The notes under the pieces are model-generated. The model was not told where the DNA came from. It worked only from the letters and a program-made list of their open reading frames with translations, and ran no database searches. Positions 1 through 6,891 of a stretch of DNA of 12,526 bases are shown piece after piece. Origin of the DNA: Nanobdellota archaeon (GTDB taxonomy: Archaea; Nanobdellota; Nanobdellia; Woesearchaeales; GW2011-AR15); assembly GCA_018815145.1 (NCBI GenBank), contig JAHIYL010000171.1, positions 1 to 12,526 on the forward strand, read 5' to 3'. The position numbers were made by a program, and so were the translations under genes. Numbering within the stretch: the first letter of the stretch is position 1; each line of letters starts with the position of its first letter.

Positions 1-1
1 C

Positions 2-3000
2 AACTACTATAATTATCAGATGTTTGTGCCTGTACCAATCAATATGACTCAGACATACTATCTGATAACTGATCCGTATGATGTCTGTCCAGAAGGCGCT
101 GATGAGGCATTTGGAAAAGGCACTGTGGAAGGTTGGGTCAGTGATGCAGATACAGGAGTATTTCTTGAGAATGTCGAAGTTTTTATTGGGACAGATTATG
201 ATTATAGTGATGCGCAAGGGTACTATAATCTCTCAACAACCAGGGGTACCTATAAGGTATTCGCATTCAAGACAGGTTACAACAATTATGTTGGGAATGT
301 CACAGTAATTGAAGGAGTAATAGTAGAGCATAACATATCTATGACCATCTATGAGGAGATAACAGGAACAGGCAGCGGCGTCGGGACAGGAGTGGGTCCG
401 GGTGTTTCTGACCAGACAAAATCAAAATCAAATGATGACATAGGTCCTTCCTTTGGACCGGGAATAGGACCATTTCTTGAAAAGCCGGAAAATCCCGGAA
501 TAGACCATTTTGTCTCTCTTGAAAAACTCCAAAAAAAACTTAGGATAGGAAATTTTTTTGTTGAGACCATAATGATATATAATTTCAGGAAAGAAGCAGC
601 CCAATTGACATTCAAGATAATCGGGAATGCAACTCAGATAATGGAAATGGACAAGACAAGTCTTGTGATAGAGCCTAATTCAGTTGGAAATGTTACAGTG
701 ACAGGTTTTGGAAGAGAAATTGGGACATATATCGGAACCTTTGAGGTCTCAGGAGACTTCAATGACTCAATCCCCATCAATATCCTGGTGACTGACGAGG
801 ATAAGCTTCCTGTGGAAGCTCTCCTTATCCAGCTTGAGCTCCTCACAAACCATCCCTATGCAGGTGATCTATTCAAATTCCGTATGAATCTCCACAACAT
901 GCTGATTGAAGAGATGTACAATGTTTCATTGAAATATAGAGTAAGGGGTGTTGAGAGTGAGACTTCAAATTATTCAGTTGAACTGCAGGAAGACAATGTG
1001 CAGCTTTTGACAGCTCTTTCATTGATAAAAGAATTCATCATCCCAAAAGAATGGCCTAAAGGAGACTATCTGATAACAATAGATGCAGAATACCTTGATC
1101 TCTATTCTCAGACCTCGACAATATTCACTCTTTACGAACCATTCTATATGCAAAAGATATTGGGGATTGAACTCTGGAAGATACTTGCAGCACTGGTTAT
1201 CATTTCATTCATTGTATTTGCTGTTATTTTGATCAGGGCAAGGATAAATGCAAAAAAGAGATTCCATGCAAAAGTCGAATACAAATTGCTTCCAAAAAAA
1301 GGACCGAGGGCAGCATATGTCGGAAAGATTGCAGAGACTGAAAATGACACTTATTTTGATATCGACAAACTTACTGTGCATTCTATCATAGCAGGCTCAA
1401 CAGGTGGTGGTAAATCCATTGCCGGCCAGGATATTGTAGAAGAATGCCTATTGAGAGGGATAAGTGTTATTGTCTTTGATCCAACTGCCCAATGGTCCGG
1501 CATGCTCAGGAAGTGCACAGATTCCAAGATGATGTCTTTCTATCCAAGGTTCCATATGAATAACAAGGATGCTAAAGCATTCAATGGAAATGTCCAGGCA
1601 ATCAAGAACCCCAGGACAAAGATTGAGCTGAACAACTACATGAAACCCGGTGAGATCCAGATATTCACCTTGAGTACAATGACTCCAAAGGAGATTGATA
1701 TATTTGTGGCAAACACAGTAAGGCAGATCTTCAAGTCTAATCTGCAGGAATTCAGAGGTCTCAAGGCATTGATGGTATATGACGAGGTCCACAGGCTGCT
1801 GCCCAAATTCGGAGGTTCCGGCGAAGGATTCATCCAGATAGAGAGAGCATGCAGGGAATTCAGAAAATGGGGTATCGGAGTTGTCCTAATCTCACAGGTC
1901 CTGGCTGATTTTGTAGGACAGATCAAAGCAAATATCAATACTGAAGTCCAGATGAAAACAAGGGATGAAGGAGATCTGAAAAGGATTGAGACAAAGTATG
2001 GAAAGGAATTTGTCCAGGCTCTTGTAAAGGCTCCGGTCGGTTCGGGAATGGTCCAGAACTCTGCCTGGAACAGAGGCCAGCCCTATTATGTGACTTTCAG
2101 GCCTATCATGCACAGTGTTGAAAGGCTGACAGACGATGAGCTGGCACAATACAACAAATATAATGAGATGGTTGATGACCTGGCTTATCAGACCGATCAA
2201 TTGGAAAAAGAGGGACAGGATGTCTTTGATCTAAAACTTGAACTGAAGCTTTCCCTGGATAAGATAAAGTCCGGAAGCTTCAACATGGTAGACATCTATC
2301 TTGAAGGGCTGAAGCCAAGGATCGAGAAGATCTGGAAAGACATTGGGAAGACACCGAAAAAAAAGCAGGTCGAGCTTATCAGCGAACAGGAAATACAGGC
2401 TGAACTCGATAAAGCAAAAGAAGAGAGAGAGAAATTTGAGAAACAATCAGCAAGTGAGACAAAAGGAGAGAAAAAAGAGGAGAAAAAATCCGTCGGATTC
2501 AATGATGAAGTCTCTCCTGATAAACTGCTCAATCTTGTGAATGGCATGATAGTAATCAGCCTGAAGGGACTTTATGATGAGATAGCTGCAATAAAAAAAT
2601 CAGATTTTGAGAAGCATGTCAATGAAGAAAAAAATGATTTTGCAGATTGGATCAGGACTGCTCTGGGAAATGAGAAACTGGCTGCTGTTGCTGACAAGAT
2701 AATCACAAAAGAGGATTTCCTTGCTTTCCTGGAGGCAGTGAAGGCAGGGACCGGAGAAAAATATACTGTTAAAGCGCCAAGGGAAAGTCTACCTGACACA
2801 AAAGGAGGAAAAAAAGACAGCAAAGCTGATGAAAAGCCTGTAGAGAAACCAGGTGAAAAGAAAAACAAAGAAAATAAGGAAGGTGAAAATCCAAAAGCTG
2901 CATCCGAAGACAACAAAGATGAGGAGAATCCAATAGTGATTAAGGATGATAAAACAGAAGGTGATTCTGCTGAAGAAGAATCTCCTAAAAAGGAAGAAAA

Positions 3001-3499
3001 AACACCTGCCGGGAAAAATGAAGAACAAAAAAATGCTGTGCCTGATCAAATAACAAAACCAATAGCTGTTCCTGTAGAAAAGCCTGAAACTGAATCAGAT
3101 ACAAAAGAAAAGGAAGATCCTCCTAAAGAAAAAGAAATTGAGAGAAAAAAAGCAGAAAAAGAGACTATAGAAGAAGATGAACATGAAGCACCAGAGGAAC
3201 AAATAGACACGAGACCAAGCAATACAATGGATTATTCAGCTGCAGTTGACCCTGAGCACTATTTCAGGCTTTCAGATGGAAGAGTGATAAAGAACCTAAA
3301 GGAATTAGGAGATCTCATGTCGAACATCAGTGATGATCTGTTTGGTGCGCATGTGAATGATAGCAAGAATTATTTTGCCTCTTGGATAGGTTTTGTTTAC
3401 AAAGACAAAGATTTTGAAAGCAGAATGGCCATTTGCAGGTCAAAGGAAGAAATTAAGAAAATAGTGGCAGAAGCCCTAAAAAGGAGGGGAAGTGAATAA
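2..3499 (+). CDS. Membrane-anchored HerA/FtsK-superfamily ATPase with extracellular beta domains and two DUF5752-like modules (5' partial)
   Basis: The frame is open to the left edge, so the true start and probably a signal peptide lie outside. Residues are numbered from the ATG at 20. Residues 34-110 resemble a carboxypeptidase regulatory-like beta domain; a Gly/Pro-rich linker follows (about 115-152), then beta-rich Ig/NEW3-like sequence (about 165-372) with several N-x-S/T sites, and one membrane helix (about 384-405) followed by basic residues. The ATPase domain has Walker A GSTGGGKS (459-466), Walker B LMVYDE (584-589) and a sensor-like stretch VVLISQ (621-626), as in HerA/VirB4-type ATPases. 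The tail holds two DUF5752-like modules (about 835-909 and 1080-1154) separated by a Lys/Glu-rich linker (about 910-1065). The expected topology is N-terminus outside, ATPase inside. It is first in a + strand operon with the next three genes. The substrate is unknown; DNA or protein translocation is inferred from the ATPase family only. Confidence 0.88.
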   Translation, partial: NYYNYQMFVPVPINMTQTYYLITDPYDVCPEGADEAFGKGTVEGWVSDADTGVFLENVEVFIGTDYDYSDAQGYYNLSTTRGTYKVFAFKTGYNNYVGNVTVIEGVIVEHNISMTIYEEITGTGSGVGTGVGPGVSDQTKSKSNDDIGPSFGPGIGPFLEKPENPGIDHFVSLEKLQKKLRIGNFFVETIMIYNFRKEAAQLTFKIIGNATQIMEMDKTSLVIEPNSVGNVTVTGFGREIGTYIGTFEVSGDFNDSIPINILVTDEDKLPVEALLIQLELLTNHPYAGDLFKFRMNLHNMLIEEMYNVSLKYRVRGVESETSNYSVELQEDNVQLLTALSLIKEFIIPKEWPKGDYLITIDAEYLDLYSQTSTIFTLYEPFYMQKILGIELWKILAALVIISFIVFAVILIRARINAKKRFHAKVEYKLLPKKGPRAAYVGKIAETENDTYFDIDKLTVHSIIAGSTGGGKSIAGQDIVEECLLRGISVIVFDPTAQWSGMLRKCTDSKMMSFYPRFHMNNKDAKAFNGNVQAIKNPRTKIELNNYMKPGEIQIFTLSTMTPKEIDIFVANTVRQIFKSNLQEFRGLKALMVYDEVHRLLPKFGGSGEGFIQIERACREFRKWGIGVVLISQVLADFVGQIKANINTEVQMKTRDEGDLKRIETKYGKEFVQALVKAPVGSGMVQNSAWNRGQPYYVTFRPIMHSVERLTDDELAQYNKYNEMVDDLAYQTDQLEKEGQDVFDLKLELKLSLDKIKSGSFNMVDIYLEGLKPRIEKIWKDIGKTPKKKQVELISEQEIQAELDKAKEEREKFEKQSASETKGEKKEEKKSVGFNDEVSPDKLLNLVNGMIVISLKGLYDEIAAIKKSDFEKHVNEEKNDFADWIRTALGNEKLAAVADKIITKEDFLAFLEAVKAGTGEKYTVKAPRESLPDTKGGKKDSKADEKPVEKPGEKKNKENKEGENPKAASEDNKDEENPIVIKDDKTEGDSAEEESPKKEEKTPAGKNEEQKNAVPDQITKPIAVPVEKPETESDTKEKEDPPKEKEIERKKAEKETIEEDEHEAPEEQIDTRPSNTMDYSAAVDPEHYFRLSDGRVIKNLKELGDLMSNISDDLFGAHVNDSKNYFASWIGFVYKDKDFESRMAICRSKEEIKKIVAEALKRRGSE
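3483..3487 (+). promoter_or_regulatory. Shine-Dalgarno for the 72-residue gene
   Basis: GGAGG lies inside the last codons of the ATPase gene, 11 bases before the ATG at 3499. That ATG overlaps the TAA stop of the ATPase by one base (TAATG). This fixes the start of the small gene and indicates translational coupling. Confidence 0.75.
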
Positions 3500-3717
3500 T
3501 GATCAAAGATATTATAAAACTGATGGAAGAGCGAAGACTGAACTTAATAAATCTCTTTGAATCTGAACATCATCAGATTGATGCATCGCGGCAGCATCAG
3601 ATATACGGAGCAATCGCTGAAATTGAATTCATGCTCAAGACACTGAGGTATCATCAGGATCTGAATGTCAGGCAGAATCTTTCACAAAGGGAGGACAATA
3701 TGCTCAGGCTGGACTAA
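3499..3717 (+). CDS. Small helical protein of unknown function in the ATPase operon
   Basis: This gene encodes 72 residues with no signal peptide or membrane helix. It is predicted to be mostly helical: an N-terminal amphipathic stretch (IIKLMEERRLNLINLFE), a segment with charged and His residues, and a second helix containing RQHQIYGAIAEIEFMLKTL, which suggests a helical hairpin. The start is supported by a GGAGG 11 bases upstream and a one-base overlap with the ATPase stop. It lies only 2 bases before the next gene, so it belongs to the same transcript and is probably made in proportion to the ATPase. I do not recognise the family. A small adaptor or regulatory subunit of the ATPase complex is plausible but rests only on gene position. 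Confidence 0.75.
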   Translation: MIKDIIKLMEERRLNLINLFESEHHQIDASRQHQIYGAIAEIEFMLKTLRYHQDLNVRQNLSQREDNMLRLD

Positions 3718-3719
3718 AC

Positions 3720-4547
3720 ATGGCAATAGACTATTCACTCATCAGGCAAAAACCAAAATATTATTTTCATCTGCGAGATGGACAAATAATAAAAAATCAA
3801 TCGGAACTTGAGATCATGCTTGACAGGATAAGTGCAGAAGTCTTCAATTTTCATGTGACTGCGGCAAAAAATGATTTTTCGGTCTGGATAGATTCAGTTT
3901 TTCATGATGGAAAATTGGCAGAAAAAATCAGGTATGCCAAGACAAAGGAAGAGATGATAAACATCATCAAAAAACTTATAGATAATGCTGGAAAAACAGA
4001 AAAAAAAGAGGAAAATAAAATTACAAAACTGGAAAAACAGAGCCAAGAACCTGGTTCACCTGACCTGGATGAGATTGACAGGGACATTGAAGAAACAAAT
4101 AAGGAATTAAGTGCAGAAGAAAAGGATCTGGAAACACAGAAGCAAACAAAGAAAGACAGCCAGGATTTTTTTGACAAAATCAAATCAATCAAAAACAGCA
4201 TTGTCCTTGGATCTGACAGCATTTCTGAGGTGGAAAAAAATATTCCCATTGAAAACCGGAAATTCCTTGTAAAAGGATTCAAGGTCTCATTGGACGAACA
4301 CAAAAAAAAAGTGTCTGACCTGAGAAAAAAAGGGCATGACACAAAAATTTGCGAGCTGCATGTTATGGGGATGATCTCAAAAATAATGATCTTTGAAGCC
4401 ACCGGCAACCAGAAGGATCTTAATGAGATAGTGCACGCCTTTTACCATCTTCAGGAAGAGATGGAAGAACTCAAAATCAAAAGACTTGAGGATGAATACT
4501 CAGACCTTACTGCAATGGAAAATGAACAATCTACACCAAATACATGA
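3720..4547 (+). CDS. Coiled-coil protein with N-terminal DUF5752-like module and C-terminal helical repeat
   Basis: This gene encodes 275 residues, soluble, with no signal peptide. Residues 14-88 form a DUF5752-like module: YYFHLRDGQIIKN, then FNFHVTAAKNDFSVWI, then the ending KEEMINIIKKL. It is closely similar in pattern to the second module at the ATPase tail and to the module in the following gene. Residues 95-150 are highly charged and probably coiled coil. Residues 187-252 form a helical repeat with LRKKGHDT and VHAFYHLQEEMEEL, which recurs twice in the next protein. The ATG is 2 bases after the previous stop; a GGGAGG lies about 25 bases upstream (3689-3694), too far for a standard ribosome site, and no in-frame start is closer to it. 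Shared modules suggest it contacts the ATPase or the same partner. The biochemical role is unknown. Confidence 0.85.
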   Translation: MAIDYSLIRQKPKYYFHLRDGQIIKNQSELEIMLDRISAEVFNFHVTAAKNDFSVWIDSVFHDGKLAEKIRYAKTKEEMINIIKKLIDNAGKTEKKEENKITKLEKQSQEPGSPDLDEIDRDIEETNKELSAEEKDLETQKQTKKDSQDFFDKIKSIKNSIVLGSDSISEVEKNIPIENRKFLVKGFKVSLDEHKKKVSDLRKKGHDTKICELHVMGMISKIMIFEATGNQKDLNEIVHAFYHLQEEMEELKIKRLEDEYSDLTAMENEQSTPNT

Positions 4548-5673
4548 TAATAGGACATCGAACTTGTTCTACATGTGCAATGGAAGGATAATCGATTCAA
4601 TAGAAAGCCTTTCATTCATCCTTCCGGAGATTGATGACTCAACTTATCTTCACCATTGTAATTCTCAAAAGAATGATTTTGCCTCTTGGATACGAGATAT
4701 TTTTCATGAGGATTATCTTGCTGAGGAATTAAGAAGTGCCGGTTCAAAAGAAGAAACAGCAAAATTGCTGCAGAAATTCATGAAAAAACAGAGCAAAATT
4801 GAGATGCTAAGATCAAAAGAGGCACACAATCAAAAAAACACTGCTCAAATAGAGGATAAAGGCAAATCAATGCAGGGCAGGAGCAAAGATGATCTGCATC
4901 CCGGAACAGCAGAAGACTTGGAGGATCTCAAAAAAGTGCAGAAAATTAGAGAAGAATATCAAAAAGAAATGAAACAAGTGAAACAGATCCTGGCAGGTAC
5001 AAAAGACAGCATCCAGAATAAGAACTCAAGTATTAACGCAACCAAAAAAAAATGGGAGAAAAAACTCAAAGAAAAAAACAAAAGTCAGGAGGAAGAAGGC
5101 CGGAAATCAAAACATCATTCAAAAACCAGGCACATACAAAAAGAAAAAATTGATATTTTCAGCAGATTGCCTGAGTTTTTCAGGGAAAAATTCTCAGCAA
5201 TATCTGAGAGAAATAAAAATAAAAAAACATTTCTTCTCAATTCCTTCACTTCCAGATACAGGGATCTGTCAGCCAGCATAAGAGAACTTAAAAAGACAGG
5301 TGATGATACTGATACCTGCCGCAGCTATTTGCATAAACTAAAGGACAGCATAAAAAATTATAAAAAAGATGTTTCAGAAAATAAAGCCATAAAAGTGCTC
5401 CATCTGGTATACATACTGGAAGAAGAGATCATCAAGTGCAGGAAAGTATCATCAATACTCAAAGCATTTTCTGAAAAGATGACTGAACTGGATGGGAAGA
5501 TATTTGAAATGAAAAAACAAGGTTATGATACTACCAGGACTGATGTCATTTTCATAAGACTTAAAAATAAAATAGAAATTTTCAGGGAAACAGGAATGGA
5601 AAGTGATTCTATAGAGATTATGCATCTGATCTACACACTTGATGACAGCCTTAAATCAGTTGAAAAATATTGA
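4522..5673 (+). CDS. Coiled-coil protein with N-terminal DUF5752-like module and two C-terminal helical repeats
   Basis: From the chosen ATG at 4522 the product has 383 residues. Residues 14-88 form the fourth DUF5752-like module in the operon (NLFYMCNGRIIDS, HHCNSQKNDFASWIRDIF, SKEETAKLLQKF). The middle (about 90-210) is very Lys/Glu/Gln-rich and probably coiled coil or disordered. Two tandem helical repeats close the protein (about 242-306 and 316-380), with LKKTGDDT/MKKQGYDT and VLHLVYILEEE/IMHLIYTLDDS as matching landmarks. The frame continues upstream to an ATG at 4492 and a TTG at 4486. I chose 4522 because it places the module the same distance from the N-terminus as in the upstream paralogue; no start has a clear Shine-Dalgarno. 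The gene overlaps the previous one by 26 bases and ends the operon. It is probably a paralogue of that gene. Function unknown. Confidence 0.83.
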   Translation: MNNLHQIHDNRTSNLFYMCNGRIIDSIESLSFILPEIDDSTYLHHCNSQKNDFASWIRDIFHEDYLAEELRSAGSKEETAKLLQKFMKKQSKIEMLRSKEAHNQKNTAQIEDKGKSMQGRSKDDLHPGTAEDLEDLKKVQKIREEYQKEMKQVKQILAGTKDSIQNKNSSINATKKKWEKKLKEKNKSQEEEGRKSKHHSKTRHIQKEKIDIFSRLPEFFREKFSAISERNKNKKTFLLNSFTSRYRDLSASIRELKKTGDDTDTCRSYLHKLKDSIKNYKKDVSENKAIKVLHLVYILEEEIIKCRKVSSILKAFSEKMTELDGKIFEMKKQGYDTTRTDVIFIRLKNKIEIFRETGMESDSIEIMHLIYTLDDSLKSVEKY

Positions 5674-5694
5674 ATCCTGCTTTTATTCACTTAC
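5674..5694. terminator. Short convergent gap, possible T-rich terminator
   Basis: Only 21 bases separate the stop of the + strand operon from the stop of the minus-strand cysteine-rich gene. The + strand carries a short T run (CTTTTATTC) and no hairpin. Archaeal termination can use T-rich tracts alone, so this is a weak candidate inferred from the converging genes. Confidence 0.3.
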
Positions 5695-6009
5695 TTATTC
5701 TTTGCATTGGCAGATGCAGTCATTGCATCCTGCTTCATTCTTATAAACAAACCTGCTCTTATAGAATTTCAGTTCGAATGATCTGCAGGCTGAGTCGCAT
5801 GAATTCTCACACATATCAGAATCGCCGATAGAATGTGAGATGGTATTTCCTATGGGTCCGCATGAATCCTTGACAGGAAGCTCTGTAATGACAGGTTTCA
5901 TTTTGACATAAACAAATAATATTAAAACACATACCAAGATTATCAAGAGCACTGTCTGCATCCGGGTCCTCTGCCTTACCCATGCTGCATATCTTTTTGA
6001 ACGGACCAT
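5695..6009 (-). CDS. Small membrane-anchored cysteine-rich protein
   Basis: This gene encodes 104 residues. The N-terminus is strongly basic (RSKRYAAWVRQRTR), followed by one membrane helix (about residues 19-36, TVLLIILVCVLILFVYV), consistent with a signal anchor and the rest outside the cell. The outer part has eight cysteines: one in DSCGP, three in MCENSCDSAC and four in CNDCICQC near the C-terminus. Such spacing suits disulfides or metal binding; no known family is recognised. A TATA-like box sits 24-34 bases upstream of the ATG, so the transcript is probably leaderless, as is common in archaea. An internal ATG at residue 17 is possible, but it would remove the basic residues that orient the helix. 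The gene converges on the ATPase operon and no functional link is visible. Confidence 0.75.
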   Translation of the reverse strand: MVRSKRYAAWVRQRTRMQTVLLIILVCVLILFVYVKMKPVITELPVKDSCGPIGNTISHSIGDSDMCENSCDSACRSFELKFYKSRFVYKNEAGCNDCICQCKE

Positions 6010-6032
6010 ATACTTGCTTGAAGAGACTGAAG

Positions 6033-6043
6033 TTTTTAAATAT
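6033..6043 (-). promoter_or_regulatory. TATA-like box for the cysteine-rich protein gene
   Basis: On the minus strand this reads ATATTTAAAAA. It lies 24-34 bases upstream of the ATG at 6009, the spacing expected for an archaeal promoter with a leaderless transcript. It sits in the 39-base gap between the two minus-strand genes. Confidence 0.6.
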
Positions 6044-6048
6044 TGTCC

Positions 6049-6348
6049 TTATTGGTCCTCTTTTTTTTTTGAGAATCTGAATTCATAATATTCTTTTATG
6101 CGAAGAAACCTTTTTTCCAGGATCTTTTTCTTTTTTTTAATAAAATCAATGAAATGTTTTTTCCCCCCCTCTTTTCTGATATGTGCATCCCATTTTTTCT
6201 CATAATTCCTGAAAAGTCTTGCAGTCTTTTTCTTATAGACATCTTTGGATTTTTTTGAGTCTTTTTTTTTGTATATCTTTGATCTGTAATCTGCAAAAAG
6301 CTCATCTTTCTCTTTTTCATACCATGCTTCAATATCAGAAGAATCCAT
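6049..6348 (-). CDS. Very basic helical protein, unknown function
   Basis: This gene encodes 99 residues with an extreme lysine content (runs such as YKKKDSKKSK and IKKKKKILEKRF) and many aromatic residues. No membrane helix or signal peptide is present. It looks like a long helical protein with an acidic N-terminus (MDSSDIEAWYEKEKDELF) and a strongly basic remainder, a composition compatible with binding nucleic acid or with interaction with an acidic partner, though nothing specific supports either. The long T tracts on the + strand here are lysine codons, not terminators. The ATG at 6348 has no Shine-Dalgarno, so translation is probably leaderless. The stop lies 39 bases before the next minus-strand gene, which has its own TATA-like box. 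The family is not recognised. Confidence 0.68.
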   Translation of the reverse strand: MDSSDIEAWYEKEKDELFADYRSKIYKKKDSKKSKDVYKKKTARLFRNYEKKWDAHIRKEGGKKHFIDFIKKKKKILEKRFLRIKEYYEFRFSKKKEDQ

Positions 6349-6437
6349 TTTTAATTTAACTCAGGCTATATTCATATGATTCTAGTCAAAACATCCAAAA
6401 TACTTGACATGAATGCAATTTAAAAGTAAAGCCCGAC
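6349..6437. other. Intergenic DNA with the decayed end of the RelE remnant
   Basis: No gene is supported here. In the minus frame of the toxin remnant, the codons after its stop still read VGLYF before a second stop (6420-6422), matching the VGDYR position expected in intact RelE proteins. The rest must contain any promoter for the basic protein gene, but no clear TATA box stands out. Confidence 0.5.
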
Positions 6438-6605
6438 TCATACTCTATAAACAACATGCTCACCAACTATTGCAGTGGAACCTTGGGGAATTTCTGTATC
6501 TTTGAACAATTCGTCAATCTTATCCAGAATCCTCTTTGATATCTTTTTTTCCTGCTTTTTCAGAAATTTGACAGGCTGAGAGTCATATTCAACTAGAAAA
6601 CTCAT
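6438..6605 (-). pseudogene. Truncated RelE/ParE-family toxin remnant
   Basis: This ORF encodes 55 residues. The sequence follows the archaeal RelE pattern: an N-terminal strand (SFLVEYDSQPVKFLKKQ), the basic helix (KKISKRILDKIDELFKD), then the strand region ending VGEHVVYRV. RelE-type ribosome-dependent mRNA nucleases usually continue with R-V/I-G-D-Y-R and run to about 85-90 residues. Here a TGA replaces the arginine codon after VYRV, and reading on gives VGLYF before a second stop, so the catalytic C-terminal strands are lost. The ATG overlaps the antitoxin stop by four bases (ATGA), the usual type II operon arrangement. The remnant is probably inactive. Recoding of the TGA is unlikely because a second stop follows five codons later. 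Confidence 0.78.
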
Positions 6606-6799
6606 ATTCCAAGCTCTTTTCTTAAGTCATAAGAAGAAGTCAGAGCACCTGATTTTTCATTTTTGAAACTTTCATTAAGCATTGCTTTCTCTTCTGTTGA
6701 AAGAAACATTTCTTTGTTTGGCATCTGGCTTTTGATGTCATCAAGCTCCTGCCTTATTATCCTTAATTCATCCATTATTGGTTTAATATCAGCTTCCAT
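6602..6799 (-). CDS. RelB-like antitoxin of a type II toxin-antitoxin pair
   Basis: This gene encodes 65 residues: a helical N-terminal half (MDELRIIRQELDDIKSQM) and an antitoxin-style C-terminal half (FLSTEEKAMLNESFKN then YDLRKELGI). This is a common layout in archaeal antitoxins partnered with RelE, in which the C-terminal part wraps and neutralises the toxin. It is the first gene of a two-gene minus-strand operon. Its TGA overlaps the ATG of the toxin remnant by four bases. The reading frame is intact, whereas the toxin is truncated, so it may persist without a partner or act against a RelE elsewhere in the genome. A TATA-like box lies about 20-30 bases upstream and there is no Shine-Dalgarno, which suggests leaderless expression. 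The antitoxin assignment relies on general pattern plus context. Confidence 0.72.
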   Translation of the reverse strand: MEADIKPIMDELRIIRQELDDIKSQMPNKEMFLSTEEKAMLNESFKNEKSGALTSSYDLRKELGI

Positions 6800-6817
6800 A
6801 AGAGATAGGTTATATCC

Positions 6818-6830
6818 TAAATATAAATAT
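6818..6830 (-). promoter_or_regulatory. TATA-like box for the antitoxin operon
   Basis: On the minus strand this AT stretch reads ATATTTATATTTA and ends about 18 bases before the ATG at 6799. Within it TTTATATTT resembles the archaeal TATA consensus. The transcript would be leaderless or nearly so. Confidence 0.5.
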
Positions 6831-6844
6831 TTTATGCTTGTAAT

Positions 6845-6862
6845 TCATGCACGACCGTTCGA
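6845..6862. repeat. 18-bp direct repeat, copy A
   Basis: The 18 bases tcatgcacgaccgttcga occur here and, identical and in the same orientation, at 7664-7681. Similarity continues more weakly: both copies have GATTGAT followed by AAT some 20-30 bases further on. This copy lies between the antitoxin promoter and the end of the IS91-type transposase remnant. It could be an element end, a target site or a MITE-like unit. Confidence 0.85.
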
Positions 6863-6891
6863 CTGGCCTAAATATCTGATTGATAATATAT

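Noticed and set aside
2750..3215. Low-complexity repeat or possible separate gene
   Set aside because: This is the Lys/Glu-rich linker of the ATPase protein between two DUF5752-like modules, in frame and with no internal start or stop.
3902..4408. Long minus-strand frame of 168 codons
   Set aside because: It lies antisense inside the first coiled-coil gene, is Phe/Ser-rich as expected from reading Lys/Glu codons backwards, and has no domain or promoter.
6058..6275. T-rich tracts as terminators on the + strand
   Set aside because: They coincide with lysine codons of the basic minus-strand protein and carry no stem-loop.
6438..6440. TGA in the RelE remnant as a recoded codon
   Set aside because: A second stop follows five codons later, and the conserved Asp-Tyr-Arg after the gap is already altered. 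Decay explains it better.
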